A stretch of 64,000 bases of DNA from NCBI GenBank assembly GCA_947473805.1, contig CANJGB010000017.1, positions 1 to 64,000 of the forward strand. The letters run 5' to 3'. The DNA comes from Alphaproteobacteria bacterium. Lineage in GTDB: Bacteria > Pseudomonadota > Alphaproteobacteria > Ferrovibrionales > Ferrovibrionaceae. The position numbers and the translations under genes were made by a program. Below the pieces are notes generated by a model, which searched no databases, was not told where the DNA came from, and saw nothing but the letters and a program-made list of their open reading frames with translations. Positions 34,344-43,563 of this stretch are shown here, piece by piece. The number at the start of each line of letters is the position of its first letter. Positions within the stretch are counted from its first letter, which is position 1.

Positions 34344-35342
34344 ATGAACCGAGGCCACCTTATCGCCGGCCTGGCGCTCCTGGCGGGGACGACGGCCCAG
34401 GCGCAGAGCATCATGCTGCTGAACGTGTCGTATGACCCCACCCGCGAACTTTATACCCAATACAACAAGGCCTTCGGCGCGCATTGGGAAAAGACCACCG
34501 GCCAGAAGATCACCTTCCAGCAATCGCATGGCGGTTCGGGCGGCCAGGCCCGCGCGGTGATCGACGGCCTCGAGGCCGACGTCGTGACTCTCGCACTGGC
34601 CTATGACGTGGATGCCATCGCCGCCAAGGGCCTGATCGCCACGGACTGGATCAACCGCCTGCCGCAGAACAGCGCGCCCTACACCTCGACCATCCTGTTC
34701 CTGGTGCGCAAGGGCAACCCGAAGAAGGTCAAGGACTGGGATGATCTGGTCCGCAAGGACGTGAAGGTGATCACCCCGAACCCCAAGACGTCGGGCGGCG
34801 CGCGCTGGAACTACCTGGCGGCCTGGGCCTATGGCCTGAAGAAGTTCAACGGCGACGAGGCGAAGACCGCCGCGTTCGTCGGCGACATCCTGAAGAACGT
34901 GCCGGTGCTGGATTCAGGCGCCCGCGGTTCGACCATGACCTTTGCCGAGCGTGGCATTGGTGATGTGCTGCTGGCCTGGGAGAACGAGGCATTCCTGGCG
35001 TTCGACGAGTTCGGCAAGGACAAGTTCGAGATCGTGGCGCCGAGCCTGTCGATCCTGGCAGAGCCGAACGTGGCCGTGGTCGACAAGAATGTCGACAAGA
35101 AAGGCTCCCGCAAGGTCGCGGAGGAATACCTGAAGTACCTCTACAGCGACGAGGCGCAGGACATCATCGGCAAGAACCACTATCGCCCGCGCGACCCGAA
35201 GGCGGCCGCCAAGTACAAGGCCAGCTTCGCCAACGTCACCCTGATCACCATCGACGACGTGTTCGGCGGCTGGCAGAAAGCGCAAAAGATCCACTTCGCC
35301 GAAGGCGGTACCTTCGACAAGATCTACAAACCCGGCAACTAA
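34344..35342 (+). CDS. cysP: sulfate ABC transporter substrate-binding protein
   Basis: A 332-residue periplasmic protein with signal peptide [67 protein letters not shown] and [16 protein letters not shown] are the sulfate-binding protein signatures. It delivers sulfate (or thiosulfate) to CysT/CysW. The start at 34344 follows GAGGAGGA; an ATG at 34329 is less likely. Sbp and CysP cannot be separated by eye. Confidence 0.93.
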   Translation: MNRGHLIAGLALLAGTTAQAQSIMLLNVSYDPTRELYTQYNKAFGAHWEKTTGQKITFQQSHGGSGGQARAVIDGLEADVVTLALAYDVDAIAAKGLIATDWINRLPQNSAPYTSTILFLVRKGNPKKVKDWDDLVRKDVKVITPNPKTSGGARWNYLAAWAYGLKKFNGDEAKTAAFVGDILKNVPVLDSGARGSTMTFAERGIGDVLLAWENEAFLAFDEFGKDKFEIVAPSLSILAEPNVAVVDKNVDKKGSRKVAEEYLKYLYSDEAQDIIGKNHYRPRDPKAAAKYKASFANVTLITIDDVFGGWQKAQKIHFAEGGTFDKIYKPGN

Positions 35343-35351
35343 GGCTCTTTC

Positions 35352-36206
35352 TTGACCTCATACGCACCCGCCGCTGGCCGGGCGCGACGTCATCCCAGCG
35401 TGATCCCGGGGTTCGGGCTCGCGCTGGGCATCACGTTTGCTTGGCTTGGCATCATCGTTCTGATTCCGCTCGGCAGCCTGTTCATCAAGGCCGCCACGCT
35501 GAGCTGGGCGGATTACGTCCACACCATCACGTCGCCGCGCGTGCTGGCGTCGCTAAGGCTCAGCTTTGGCGCGTCGCTGCTCGCCGCGATGGTCAACATG
35601 GTGTTCGGCTCGATCGTCGCCTGGGTGCTGGTCCGCTACAGCTTTCCCGGCCGGCGCCTGGTTGACGCGTTGATCGACATTCCCTTCGCCCTGCCAACCG
35701 CCGTGGCCGGCATCGCACTGACCGCCCTGTTCGCGCCCAATGGCTGGATCGGCGAACAACTGGCCAAGCTGGATATCCAGGTCGCCTACACACCGACCGG
35801 CATTGTCATTGCGCTGATCTTCATCGGCCTGCCGTTCGTGGTGCGCACGGTGCAACCGGTGCTGATCGACCTCGACGCCGAGATCGAAGAGGCATCCGCC
35901 ACGCTGGGGGCGACGCGTTTGCAGACCATCGTGCGCGTCATCATTCCGGCACTGCTGCCGGCGCTGCTGACCGGCTTCGCCCTGGCCTTTGCGCGCGCGT
36001 CTGGCGAATACGGCTCGGTCATCTTCATTGCCGGCAATCTGCCGATGGTCTCGGAGATTGCGCCCCTGCTGATCGTGACGCGGCTGCAGGAATTCGCCTA
36101 TGCCGAGGCGACGGCCATTGCCACCATTATGCTGATCATCTCGTTCGTGCTGCTGCTGGCGATCAACCTGCTGCAGCGCTGGGCCGAGAAACGGGGGCAG
36201 AAATGA
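35352..36206 (+). CDS. cysT: sulfate ABC transporter permease CysT
   Basis: A 284-residue inner-membrane protein with about six helices. VIPGFGLALGITFAWLGIIVLIPLGSLF is the first. The inner-face EEASATLGATRLQTIVRVIIPALLPALLTG segment is the permease EAA loop that contacts the ATPase. The TTG start at 35352 is weakly supported (AAGG nearby); GTG 35400 is an alternative. Its end overlaps cysW by 4 bases (ATGA). Confidence 0.93.
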   Translation: MTSYAPAAGRARRHPSVIPGFGLALGITFAWLGIIVLIPLGSLFIKAATLSWADYVHTITSPRVLASLRLSFGASLLAAMVNMVFGSIVAWVLVRYSFPGRRLVDALIDIPFALPTAVAGIALTALFAPNGWIGEQLAKLDIQVAYTPTGIVIALIFIGLPFVVRTVQPVLIDLDAEIEEASATLGATRLQTIVRVIIPALLPALLTGFALAFARASGEYGSVIFIAGNLPMVSEIAPLLIVTRLQEFAYAEATAIATIMLIISFVLLLAINLLQRWAEKRGQK

Positions 36207-37093
36207 GCATGCCCGGCGCTGGCTTGACCGCCCGCCTCGCCCCCGCCGCGGTGCAGGCCGCCCGCAGCGAAAGCCCGTGGCTGCGCTGGGCGCTGTGCGG
36301 CGTCACCTTCGCCTTTCTGGGCCTGTTCCTGGTGCTGCCGCTGGTCACCGTGTTCGTCGAGGCCTTTTCCAAGGGCACGGAGTGGTACTGGAATGCCCTG
36401 ATCGATCCGGTCACCATCGCGTCGATCAAGCTGACGCTGCTGATCGCCGCCGTTTCGGTGCCGCTCAACACCGTCTGCGGCCTCGCCGCCGCCTGGGCAA
36501 TCACCAAGTTCCAGTTTCGCGGCAAGAGCATCCTGATCACGCTGATCGACCTGCCGTTCTCGGTCTCGCCGGTCATTGCCGGGCTGGTGTTCGTGCTGCT
36601 GTTCGGCCTGCAGGGCTGGTTCGGCCCCTGGCTGCGCGACCACGACATCAAGATCATCTTTGCCGTACCAGGCATCGTGCTGGCGACGGTGTTCGTGACC
36701 TTCCCGTTCGTCGCGCGCGAACTGATCCCGCTGATGCAGGACCAAGGCATGGGCGACGAAGAGGCGGCACGGGTGCTGGGCGCCTCGGGCTGGCAGACGT
36801 TCTGGCGGGTCACCCTGCCGAACATCAAATGGGCGCTGCTGTACGGCGTGCTGCTGTGCAATGCGCGCGCCATGGGCGAATTTGGCGCAGTGGCAGTGGT
36901 GTCCGGCCATATCCGCGGCCTGACCACGACGATGCCCCTGCACATCGAAATTCTCTACAACGAGTACAACCTGGCCGCCGCCTTTGCGGTGGCCTCCCTG
37001 CTGGCGCTGCTGGCCATGGTTACCCTGGCGGCCATGACGGTGCTGGAATGGCGCGCGGCGCAGAGCCGCGATCTGCCCGCCGAAACGGACTGA
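36203..37093 (+). CDS. cysW: sulfate ABC transporter permease CysW
   Basis: A 296-residue permease paired with CysT. LRWALCGVTFAFLGLFLVLPLVTVFVEAFSKG opens the membrane part, and EEAARVLGASGWQTFWRVTLPNIKWALLYG is the EAA loop. RAMGEFGAVAVVSGHIRG is a sulfate-permease signature. Two start codons, 36203 and 36209, are possible. A normal CysA is not encoded after it; the only local ATPase is the degenerate one at 33672. Confidence 0.94.
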   Translation: MSMPGAGLTARLAPAAVQAARSESPWLRWALCGVTFAFLGLFLVLPLVTVFVEAFSKGTEWYWNALIDPVTIASIKLTLLIAAVSVPLNTVCGLAAAWAITKFQFRGKSILITLIDLPFSVSPVIAGLVFVLLFGLQGWFGPWLRDHDIKIIFAVPGIVLATVFVTFPFVARELIPLMQDQGMGDEEAARVLGASGWQTFWRVTLPNIKWALLYGVLLCNARAMGEFGAVAVVSGHIRGLTTTMPLHIEILYNEYNLAAAFAVASLLALLAMVTLAAMTVLEWRAAQSRDLPAETD

Positions 37094-37133
37094 CGCGCCG
37101 CAGGCAATAGGCTAGGTTCCGCCCTATGTTGCA

Positions 37134-37748
37134 GTGCGGGAGTGTGGTGGCTTGATCGAACGTCTATTCCAGCAAAACGTGGCCTGGGCGAAGGCGAAGA
37201 CCGCCCAGGACCCGGAATATTTCATGCGCCTGTCGCGCCTCCAGGCACCGAAATACCTTTGGATCGGCTGTTCCGACAGCCGGGTGCCCGCCGACGCCAT
37301 TACCGGCCTGCAGCCGGGCGAGATTTTCGTCCACCGCAACGTCGCCAACCTGGCCCATCCGGCCGACCTCAACTACCTCTCGGTCCTGCAATTCGCCATC
37401 GATGGCCTGAAGGTCGAACATGTGATCGTGTGCGGCCACTACGGCTGCGGCGGCGTGCGGGCCGCGGTGGAGCGATCGCAGCACGGCCTGATCGACAACT
37501 GGCTGCAGCCGATCCGCGACACCGCGGAGCGTAACGCGGCCGAACTGGAAGCCATTCCCGAGGAGACCGAGCGCCTGAAACGGCTGTGCGAGCTGAGCGT
37601 CATCCGCCAGGTGGGACGCGTGTGCGAGGCCACGCCGGTGCAGGACGCCTGGCTGCGCGGGCAGACATTGAGCGTGCACGGCTGGGTCTATGGCCTGGAG
37701 GACGGCCTGCTGCGCAGCCTGAACTGCAGCCGCTCGGGGATTGCCTGA
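37134..37748 (+). CDS. can: beta-class carbonic anhydrase
   Basis: A 204-residue zinc enzyme that interconverts carbon dioxide and bicarbonate. Zinc ligands are in GCSDSRVP and VCGHYGCGGV (Cys, His, Cys), with the Asp-Arg dyad beside the first. It is given the GTG start at 37134; TTG 37152, with GGGAG at 37139-37143 a suitable distance upstream, would begin MIERLFQQN and fits the family better. It follows cysW by about 40 bases and shares the TGATG stop-start overlap with the next gene. Confidence 0.93.
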   Translation: MRECGGLIERLFQQNVAWAKAKTAQDPEYFMRLSRLQAPKYLWIGCSDSRVPADAITGLQPGEIFVHRNVANLAHPADLNYLSVLQFAIDGLKVEHVIVCGHYGCGGVRAAVERSQHGLIDNWLQPIRDTAERNAAELEAIPEETERLKRLCELSVIRQVGRVCEATPVQDAWLRGQTLSVHGWVYGLEDGLLRSLNCSRSGIA

Positions 37749-38404
37749 TGGGGATCAAGTGCGCCGTGGTGCCGGTAACGCCGTTCCAGCAGAACTGCTC
37801 GGTGTTCTGGTGCGAAGAGACGATGAAGGGCGCCATCGTCGATGCCGGTGGCGACCTGGACCGCGTGAAGCAGGTCATCGAACGCTACAAGGTCATCCCG
37901 GAAAAGCTGCTGGTGACGCACAGCCACCTGGACCATGCCTCGGGCGTGGCGCAACTGGCTGAGGACCTTGATGTGCCGATCGAAGGCCCACATCCGGACG
38001 ACCAGTTCCTGATCGACGCCCTGCCCGAACAGGCGGCGAAGTACGGCTTCCCGCCGGCGCGCAGCTTCACGCCGACGCGCTGGCTGGCGCATGGCGACAA
38101 GGTCACGGTCGGCAACGTGGTGCTGGATGTGGCGCACTGTCCGGGCCACACGCCGGGGCATGTGGTGTTCATCGATCCGGCCACGCGCCTGGCGTTCGTC
38201 GGCGACGTGCTGTTCAAGGGCTCGGTCGGGCGCAGCGACTTTCCGCGCGGCAACCATGAGCACCTGGTGTCGTCGATCCGCGACCGGCTGTTCCCGCTGG
38301 GCGACGACATCACCTTCGTGTCGGGCCATGGCGAGACCTCGACGTTCGGCTTCGAGCGGAAGTGCAACCCGTATGTCAGCGACCTGGCGGTCGGCGCCGG
38401 CTAG
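37748..38404 (+). CDS. MBL-fold metallo-hydrolase (glyoxalase II-like)
   Basis: A 218-residue metallo-beta-lactamase-fold hydrolase. LVTHSHLDHASGV holds the HxHxDH metal motif; DVAHCPGHTPGHVVF, FVGDVLFKGSVGRSDFP and VSGHGETSTFG supply the remaining ligands. This glyoxalase-II-like subgroup includes hydroxyacylglutathione hydrolases and persulfide dioxygenases. Location at the end of a sulfur cluster makes a thiol or persulfide substrate attractive, but this is inference. Confidence 0.85.
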   Translation: MGIKCAVVPVTPFQQNCSVFWCEETMKGAIVDAGGDLDRVKQVIERYKVIPEKLLVTHSHLDHASGVAQLAEDLDVPIEGPHPDDQFLIDALPEQAAKYGFPPARSFTPTRWLAHGDKVTVGNVVLDVAHCPGHTPGHVVFIDPATRLAFVGDVLFKGSVGRSDFPRGNHEHLVSSIRDRLFPLGDDITFVSGHGETSTFGFERKCNPYVSDLAVGAG

Positions 38405-38784
38405 GCCTGCTTCGCCTTGTGCGCGTCGATGGCCTCGCGGGCGACAGCCAGCGCATTGAGGGCGGCCGGCGTGCCGCCATAGACCCAGGACTGCAGCACC
38501 GCCTCGATCACCTCTTCCGGCGTGACGCCGATGCGCAGCGCGACGCCGATATGGCTGCCGAGCTGCGAGGGCGCGTGGCCAATGGCGGCCAGCGCGCAGA
38601 TCGCCATCAACTCGCGCGTCTTCGCATCCAGCAGCGTGCTGGTATAGAACGGCCCGAAGATGTTCTCGGTGATGATGTCGGGGACACGCGGATGCAGCCC
38701 CTTCAGCATCTCCAGAATCTGCTCGCTGTCGTTCCCGGCGAACTGGTCGAATGCCTTGCGGCCCGGGCTTTTGGCTTCGGCCAT
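38401..38784 (-). CDS. carboxymuconolactone decarboxylase family protein
   Basis: A 127-residue AhpD-like helical protein. LMAICALAAIGHAPSQLGSHIGVALRIGVTPEEVIEAVLQSW is the CMD core, with a single Cys and His (C..xxxxH) rather than the CxxC of peroxidase-type AhpD. It lies last in the set ACAD, IclR, CaiB, CMD on the reverse strand, with small gaps, so it is likely cotranscribed. It overlaps the end of the convergent MBL gene by 4 bases. Confidence 0.85.
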   Translation of the reverse strand: MAEAKSPGRKAFDQFAGNDSEQILEMLKGLHPRVPDIITENIFGPFYTSTLLDAKTRELMAICALAAIGHAPSQLGSHIGVALRIGVTPEEVIEAVLQSWVYGGTPAALNALAVAREAIDAHKAKQA

Positions 38785-38794
38785 GGCGGCCTCC

Positions 38795-39997
38795 CTATTT
38801 CAGGTTCAGCCAATCGCGCAGGACTTCCTTCTGGTGCTGGCCGGGCTCGGGCGCGCGGGCCGCGGGCCGCAGCGGCTCGTCGAGGAAGCGCACCGGCGTG
38901 GCCATGGTATCGCTCTCGTTGCCATAGGCCGGATACCACTGGATGGCTTCCTTGAAGTGCTTGTCTTCCAGCACCTGCTGGATCGTGTTCACCGGCGCCA
39001 TCGGGATGTTGTGTTCGAGGCCGACCTTGAGCCACTCGTCGGTCGTGCGGGTCAGGAACAGGTCGGTCAGCAGCTTGCGCAGCTCGACATTGCCACGCGC
39101 ATGGTCGGCATATTCAGCGCCGGGATGCGCCTCGAACAGGTCGTTGCGGCCGATGGCGGCGCAGAAGTTCTGCCAGAACTTGCGTTCGCTGGGCATGAAC
39201 AGCAGGCAGCCATCCTTGGTGCTGTAATACTGGTAGCGCACGGACTCAGCCATGCCGGCAGCGCCCGGCGGACGCGCGGTGTTTTGCTCGCCCTTACGCT
39301 TGGCCTCCTTCTCGTTGATGAGATGGCCCTCGATGCTCTGCCAGTTGAAATAGGCGGCGGCGGTGCTCTGCGACACTTCCATGCGCGAGCCCTGGCCCGT
39401 GGCGCGGGCGCGGATCACGCCGGCAAGGATGCCGAAGGCGGCGAACAGCGGGCCGGCGATGAAGCCGATCTGGATATAGGTCGGCGGAATCTGCGTGAAG
39501 CCGGCCTCGTTCTTGCTGGGCGGCGCCACGCCGGCCCATGAGTCGAACGCAAAGCCATGCGCGGGCATTTGCGCATAGGGACCGACCGAGCCGTAGCCGG
39601 AGGTCGAGCAGAACACGAGTTTCGGATTCGCGGCGTGCAGCTTCTCCCACGTGAAGCCGAGCTTGGCCAAAGCGCCGGGGCGCATGCCCTCGAGCAGGAC
39701 GTCGGCCTTCTTCACGAGTTCCATGAACGTGGCCTTGTCGGCCTCGACGGATTTGATGTCGAGCACGATGCTGCGCTTGCCACGGTTCACGTGCCAGTGC
39801 AGCAGGGAGGCGCCATCGACAACCGGCCAGCCCGTCTTGCGGATGTAGTCGCCGCCCGGGGCCTCGACCTTCACCACGTCGGCGCCGAGGTCGGCCAGGT
39901 GACCCGTGACGGCACAGGGGCCGAGCAGGCTGCAATCGAGGACGCGCAGGCCGGCCAGCGGCGCGGGCATGGCGGCATTGCCTTGATTCTTATCCAT
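38795..39997 (-). CDS. CaiB/BaiF-family CoA transferase
   Basis: A 400-residue family III CoA transferase: LAGLRVLDCSLLGPCAVTGHLADLGADVVKVEAPGGD at the N-terminus and GKRSIVLDIKS. The probable catalytic aspartate is Asp152 in HGFAFDSWAG. It moves CoA between organic acids, giving a CoA thioester ready for oxidation. In the same direction lie an acyl-CoA dehydrogenase and an IclR regulator. The substrate is unknown. Confidence 0.9.
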   Translation of the reverse strand: MDKNQGNAAMPAPLAGLRVLDCSLLGPCAVTGHLADLGADVVKVEAPGGDYIRKTGWPVVDGASLLHWHVNRGKRSIVLDIKSVEADKATFMELVKKADVLLEGMRPGALAKLGFTWEKLHAANPKLVFCSTSGYGSVGPYAQMPAHGFAFDSWAGVAPPSKNEAGFTQIPPTYIQIGFIAGPLFAAFGILAGVIRARATGQGSRMEVSQSTAAAYFNWQSIEGHLINEKEAKRKGEQNTARPPGAAGMAESVRYQYYSTKDGCLLFMPSERKFWQNFCAAIGRNDLFEAHPGAEYADHARGNVELRKLLTDLFLTRTTDEWLKVGLEHNIPMAPVNTIQQVLEDKHFKEAIQWYPAYGNESDTMATPVRFLDEPLRPAARAPEPGQHQKEVLRDWLNLK

Positions 39998-40021
39998 TGT
40001 TTCCTCCCGAACGAAACCTAC

Positions 40022-40849
40022 TCAAATGCCAAACCGCGCACGGCCCAGATCCGCCTCGATATTGCTCATCATCGTTACCAGCGCGGGTCCGATATCCTCA
40101 TACATCCGGCTCTCCGGCAACTGGAAAGCCGGCGCGGAACAATTGAAGGCATAGACGCCCGAGCCATCGCGCGACACCAAGGCCGCGCCGACGCCATTGA
40201 CCGTGCGTTCGAAGATGCCAGTGCTGATGCAGAAGCCGTGCTTTTCCATATCCTTGAACGCGGCGTCGAAGCGCTTCTTGGCGATGGGCCAGTCCTTGCC
40301 CTCGGCCACGCGGATGGCGCCGAGCAGGATTTCGCGCTCGTTCTCGGGCAAGGCATGCAGATAGGCCATGCCCATGGCGGAGCGATGGATCGGCACGCGC
40401 GAGCCGACATCGAGCCGCAGCGACATGGTGCGGTTGCCATGGCAGAGCTCCAGATACGTCATCTGCAGGCGGTCGCGCGACCCGGCGGCAACCGACGCAC
40501 CGGCATAGTCGGCGAGTTCCTGCATGTGCGGGCGTGCGATGTTGCGGATGCCGATATTGCTGAGGAAAGCGTAGCCCAGCGCCAGGACCGGTGTGCCGAG
40601 CGCGTATTTCTCCAGGCGCGGGAAATATTCGAGATAGCCGAGGCGCGTCAGCGTGTGGGTGATGCGCGATATGGTCGAGGTCGGCAGTTTCGCCCGCGCG
40701 GCAATTTCCTGGTTACCCAGCGGGCCGTCGCCCGGCTCGAACACGCGCAGCACTTCAAGCCCGCGGGCCAGCGCCGAGATGAACTGCCGGTCGGTGCGCT
40801 CCTCGCCGCCGGCGGGAAGCTCCAGGAGGCGCTCGATCTTTTTGCCCAC
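40022..40849 (-). CDS. IclR-family transcriptional regulator
   Basis: A 275-residue regulator. A winged helix-turn-helix at about 20-85 (ALARGLEVLRVFEPGDGPLGNQEIAARAKLPTSTISRITHTL) precedes an effector-binding GAF-like domain at about 100-265 (SAPAFQLPESRMYEDIGPALVTMMSNIEADLG). It lies between an acyl-CoA dehydrogenase and a CoA transferase gene with gaps of 22-24 bases. An inverted repeat TTCCGCA-T-TGCGGAA at 42095-42109 is a candidate operator. An aromatic or short organic acid is a typical effector for this family. Confidence 0.92.
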   Translation of the reverse strand: MGKKIERLLELPAGGEERTDRQFISALARGLEVLRVFEPGDGPLGNQEIAARAKLPTSTISRITHTLTRLGYLEYFPRLEKYALGTPVLALGYAFLSNIGIRNIARPHMQELADYAGASVAAGSRDRLQMTYLELCHGNRTMSLRLDVGSRVPIHRSAMGMAYLHALPENEREILLGAIRVAEGKDWPIAKKRFDAAFKDMEKHGFCISTGIFERTVNGVGAALVSRDGSGVYAFNCSAPAFQLPESRMYEDIGPALVTMMSNIEADLGRARFGI

Positions 40850-40871
40850 GAACCCTCCCTGCCCTGCCGGA

Positions 40872-42023
40872 TCAGCCTTGGAGCTGCTTCAGCATGTTGC
40901 GCGCGATGACGATCTGCTGGATCTGCGTCGTGCCCTCGTAGATGCGCAGCAGGCGGACATCACGATAGAAGCGCTCGACCTTGTACTCCGCCATGTACCC
41001 GGCGCCGCCATGGATCTGCACCGCGCGGTCGGCAACGCGACCGACCATCTCGGTGGCGAAGAGCTTGCAGCAGGCCGCCTCCATGCTGGTCGGTTCCCTG
41101 GCGTCGAACTTCCGCGCTGAATCACGCACCAGCGCCCAGGCGGCCATCGCTTCCGTGCGGCTGTCGGCCAGCATGGCCTGGACCAGCTGGAAACTGACAA
41201 TGGGCGCGCCGAACTGCTTGCGGTCGGCAGCGTAAGCCAGCGCATCGCGGATCAGCCGCTCGGCCATGCCGCATGACAAGGCAGAGATATGCAGGCGACC
41301 GCGGTCGAGCACTTTCATCGCGGTGCGGAAGCCCATGCCCGGCTTGCCGCCAATGATCGACGAGGCCGGCACGCGGCACTTGTCGAAGATCACGTCGCAG
41401 GTCTTGGTGCCGCGCTGGCCCATCTTCTTGTCGATCTTGCCCAGCGTGATGCCCGGGGTATCGGCCGGCACGATGAACGAGGAAATGCCGTCCGCGCCCT
41501 TCTTGTCGGGTTCGGACCGGGCCATGACGGTGAAGACGCCCGCGCGCACGGCATTGGTGATGTAACGCTTGGTGCCGGTGATGAGATAGTCGTCGCCGTC
41601 GCGCACCGCGACCGTCTTGACCGAGGCCGCGTCGGAGCCGACCTCGGGCTCGGTCAGGGCAAACGAAGCGGTCATGCCCTCGGCCAGTTTTGGCAGCCAA
41701 TATTTCTTCTGCTCTTCGGTGCCGTCGATGACGATGCCCTGCGAGCCGATGCCGATATTGGTGCCGACCGCCGAACGGAACGCCAGCGATGTCTGGCCCA
41801 GTTCGAAGACGATCTCGGCCTCCTGGCTCATGCTGAGGCCGATGCCGCCATACTCTTCTGGGATCGACAGGCCGTAGAGGCCGATCTCGCGCATCTCGCG
41901 CAGGATCTCGGCGGGGATGTCATCCTCGTTTTCGATCCGGTCTTCGTTGGGCACCAGCCGTTCGCGGACGAACCGACTGATCGCATCCTTGAGCTGGACG
42001 AATGTTTCTTGGTCGACCGCCAT
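40872..42023 (-). CDS. acyl-CoA dehydrogenase
   Basis: A 383-residue FAD flavoprotein. TASFALTEPEVGSDAASVKTVA is the first signature, and the second domain reads YAADRKQFGAPIVSFQLVQAMLADS. YRDVRLLRIYEGTTQIQ near the C-terminus carries the usual catalytic glutamate (E in YEGT). It desaturates an acyl-CoA at the alpha-beta position. The start at ATG 42023 has GGAGG 7 bases upstream; an extension to 42053 is less likely. It heads the reverse operon ACAD-IclR-CaiB-CMD. Confidence 0.92.
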   Translation of the reverse strand: MAVDQETFVQLKDAISRFVRERLVPNEDRIENEDDIPAEILREMREIGLYGLSIPEEYGGIGLSMSQEAEIVFELGQTSLAFRSAVGTNIGIGSQGIVIDGTEEQKKYWLPKLAEGMTASFALTEPEVGSDAASVKTVAVRDGDDYLITGTKRYITNAVRAGVFTVMARSEPDKKGADGISSFIVPADTPGITLGKIDKKMGQRGTKTCDVIFDKCRVPASSIIGGKPGMGFRTAMKVLDRGRLHISALSCGMAERLIRDALAYAADRKQFGAPIVSFQLVQAMLADSRTEAMAAWALVRDSARKFDAREPTSMEAACCKLFATEMVGRVADRAVQIHGGAGYMAEYKVERFYRDVRLLRIYEGTTQIQQIVIARNMLKQLQG

Positions 42024-42049
42024 TTCCAGCCCTCCTGCGAAGGCCGAAA

Positions 42050-42078
42050 CCATAGGCCCGCGGCACCGCCAGGGTCAA
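42050..42078 (-). promoter_or_regulatory. acyl-CoA dehydrogenase operon promoter
   Basis: On the reverse strand TTGACC at 42078-42073 and CTATGG at 42055-42050 have a 17-base spacer. The -10 match is weak. The IclR-type palindrome at 42095-42109 lies just upstream of the -35. Confidence 0.4.
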
Positions 42079-42094
42079 CAATTGTGGAACCAAT

Positions 42095-42109
42095 TTCCGC
42101 ATTGCGGAA
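42095..42109. promoter_or_regulatory. IclR-type operator candidate
   Basis: TTCCGCA-T-TGCGGAA is a perfect 7-bp-arm inverted repeat centred on T42102; 15 bases is the usual length of an IclR-family operator. GTGGAA at 42084-42089 nearly matches another half-site. It sits in the 135-base gap between the acyl-CoA dehydrogenase and the divergent NDP-forming synthetase gene, and an IclR gene follows the dehydrogenase. It could control both directions. Confidence 0.6.
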
Positions 42110-42158
42110 TCGAGAATAGCCGATAGATTTGGCCGCCTAAAATTCGAAGGAGCGCCAC

Positions 42159-43547
42159 ATGCCCGGACCCTCCCCCCTCGACCTTCGCCCCCTGCTGGAA
42201 GCCCGCTCGGTCGCCATCGTCGGCGCCTCGGCCAGCGCGCACAAGATCGGCGGGCGGCCCGTGGCCTATCTGAAGCGGTCGGGCTTTGCCGGCCGCATCG
42301 TGCCGATCAACCCGGACCGCAAGGAGATCCAGGGCTTGCAGGCCTTTCCGACGCTGCGCGCGACGGAGCCCGTGGACATCGCGGTCATCGTCACGCCGGC
42401 CGAGGGCGTCGAGGCGGCCGTGGACGATTGCCTGGCCGCCGGCACCAAGGCCATGGTGCTGCTGAGTTCCGGCTTTGCCGAGACGGGCGCCGAGGGGCGG
42501 CGGCGGCAGGAAGAGCTGGCAAAGAAGGCAGGCGCCGCCGGATCGGTCCTGCTGGGGCCGAATTGCCTGGGCGTATTCAATGCCTGGATCGGGCTGACGG
42601 CGACCTTCACGACGGCGCTGGACGAGGCGATGCCATCGAAGGGCGGCTTCAGCTATTTCGGTCAGAGCGGCGCACTGGGCGCGTACTGGATGAACCTGGC
42701 CATGGCGTCGAACCTGGGCGTGGCCAAGTGGATCACCACCGGCAACGAGGCGCATATTTCGCTGGCCGACGCGCTGAACTACCTCGCCAACGATGCCGAG
42801 ACGAAGGTGATCGGCGGCTATATCGAGGACATCAAGAATCCAGGCGCCTTCCGCGCCGCGGCGCAGGCGGCAGCGCGCAACGGCAAGGCGGTCATGGCGA
42901 TCAAGGCCGGCCGCTCGGCCATCGGCGCACGCGCGGTAACGGCGCATACCGGGGCGGACGCGGGCGACGACAAGGTCTACCAGAAGCTGCTCGACGAGTG
43001 CGGCATCGTGCGCGTCGATTCACTGGCGGCAATGAACGAGACGGCGCGGCTGATGCTGTCGCCGCGCGGGCCGTGCAGCGGCCAGCGCCTGGCGGTGGTG
43101 TCTGTCTCGGGTGGCGCGGGCGTACTGATCGCCGACGCAGCGAGCGATGTGGGCCTCGACATGCCCGACTTCAATGCCGCCGACAAGGCAGCGCTCAAGG
43201 CGTGCATTCCCAGTTTCGCCACCGCGCAGAACCCGCTGGATATCACCGGCTCGGTCGTTGCCGACACGTCGAACTTTGCGCGCACGCTGGACCTTGTCAC
43301 GAACAGTCCGGAGCATGACGTGGCACTGATCTTCATCGGCTCGATGCGCAGCATCGCCGAGGACCTGGTCGCCGGAATCAAGCGCGCCGCGGCGGGCAGC
43401 AAGAAGCCGCTGGCGGTAATCTGGATCGGCGCGATGGCGGATACGGTGGCGGCGCTGGAAGCGGCCGGCGTGCCGACGTTCGATGAGATCCCGCCGGCGA
43501 TGCGCGCGCTGGCGCGGGCGAAGGTGTTACGCGGGAACGCCAGATAG
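42159..43547 (+). CDS. NDP-forming acyl-CoA synthetase, alpha part only
   Basis: A 462-residue protein like the alpha half of ADP-forming acetate-CoA ligase. The CoA-binding Rossmann domain comes first (ARSVAIVGASASAHKIGGRPVAYL; PVDIAVIVTPA), and then a succinyl-CoA-ligase-like domain with FGQSGALGAYWMN. The active-site-type His is in VTAHTGADAG at about 261. The ATP-grasp beta part found in the full-length homologue at 52584-54764 is missing, so it would need a separate partner to work. It is transcribed away from the acyl-CoA dehydrogenase. Confidence 0.85.
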   Translation: MPGPSPLDLRPLLEARSVAIVGASASAHKIGGRPVAYLKRSGFAGRIVPINPDRKEIQGLQAFPTLRATEPVDIAVIVTPAEGVEAAVDDCLAAGTKAMVLLSSGFAETGAEGRRRQEELAKKAGAAGSVLLGPNCLGVFNAWIGLTATFTTALDEAMPSKGGFSYFGQSGALGAYWMNLAMASNLGVAKWITTGNEAHISLADALNYLANDAETKVIGGYIEDIKNPGAFRAAAQAAARNGKAVMAIKAGRSAIGARAVTAHTGADAGDDKVYQKLLDECGIVRVDSLAAMNETARLMLSPRGPCSGQRLAVVSVSGGAGVLIADAASDVGLDMPDFNAADKAALKACIPSFATAQNPLDITGSVVADTSNFARTLDLVTNSPEHDVALIFIGSMRSIAEDLVAGIKRAAAGSKKPLAVIWIGAMADTVAALEAAGVPTFDEIPPAMRALARAKVLRGNAR

Positions 43548-43563
43548 CAGCATCCGTACGGCA

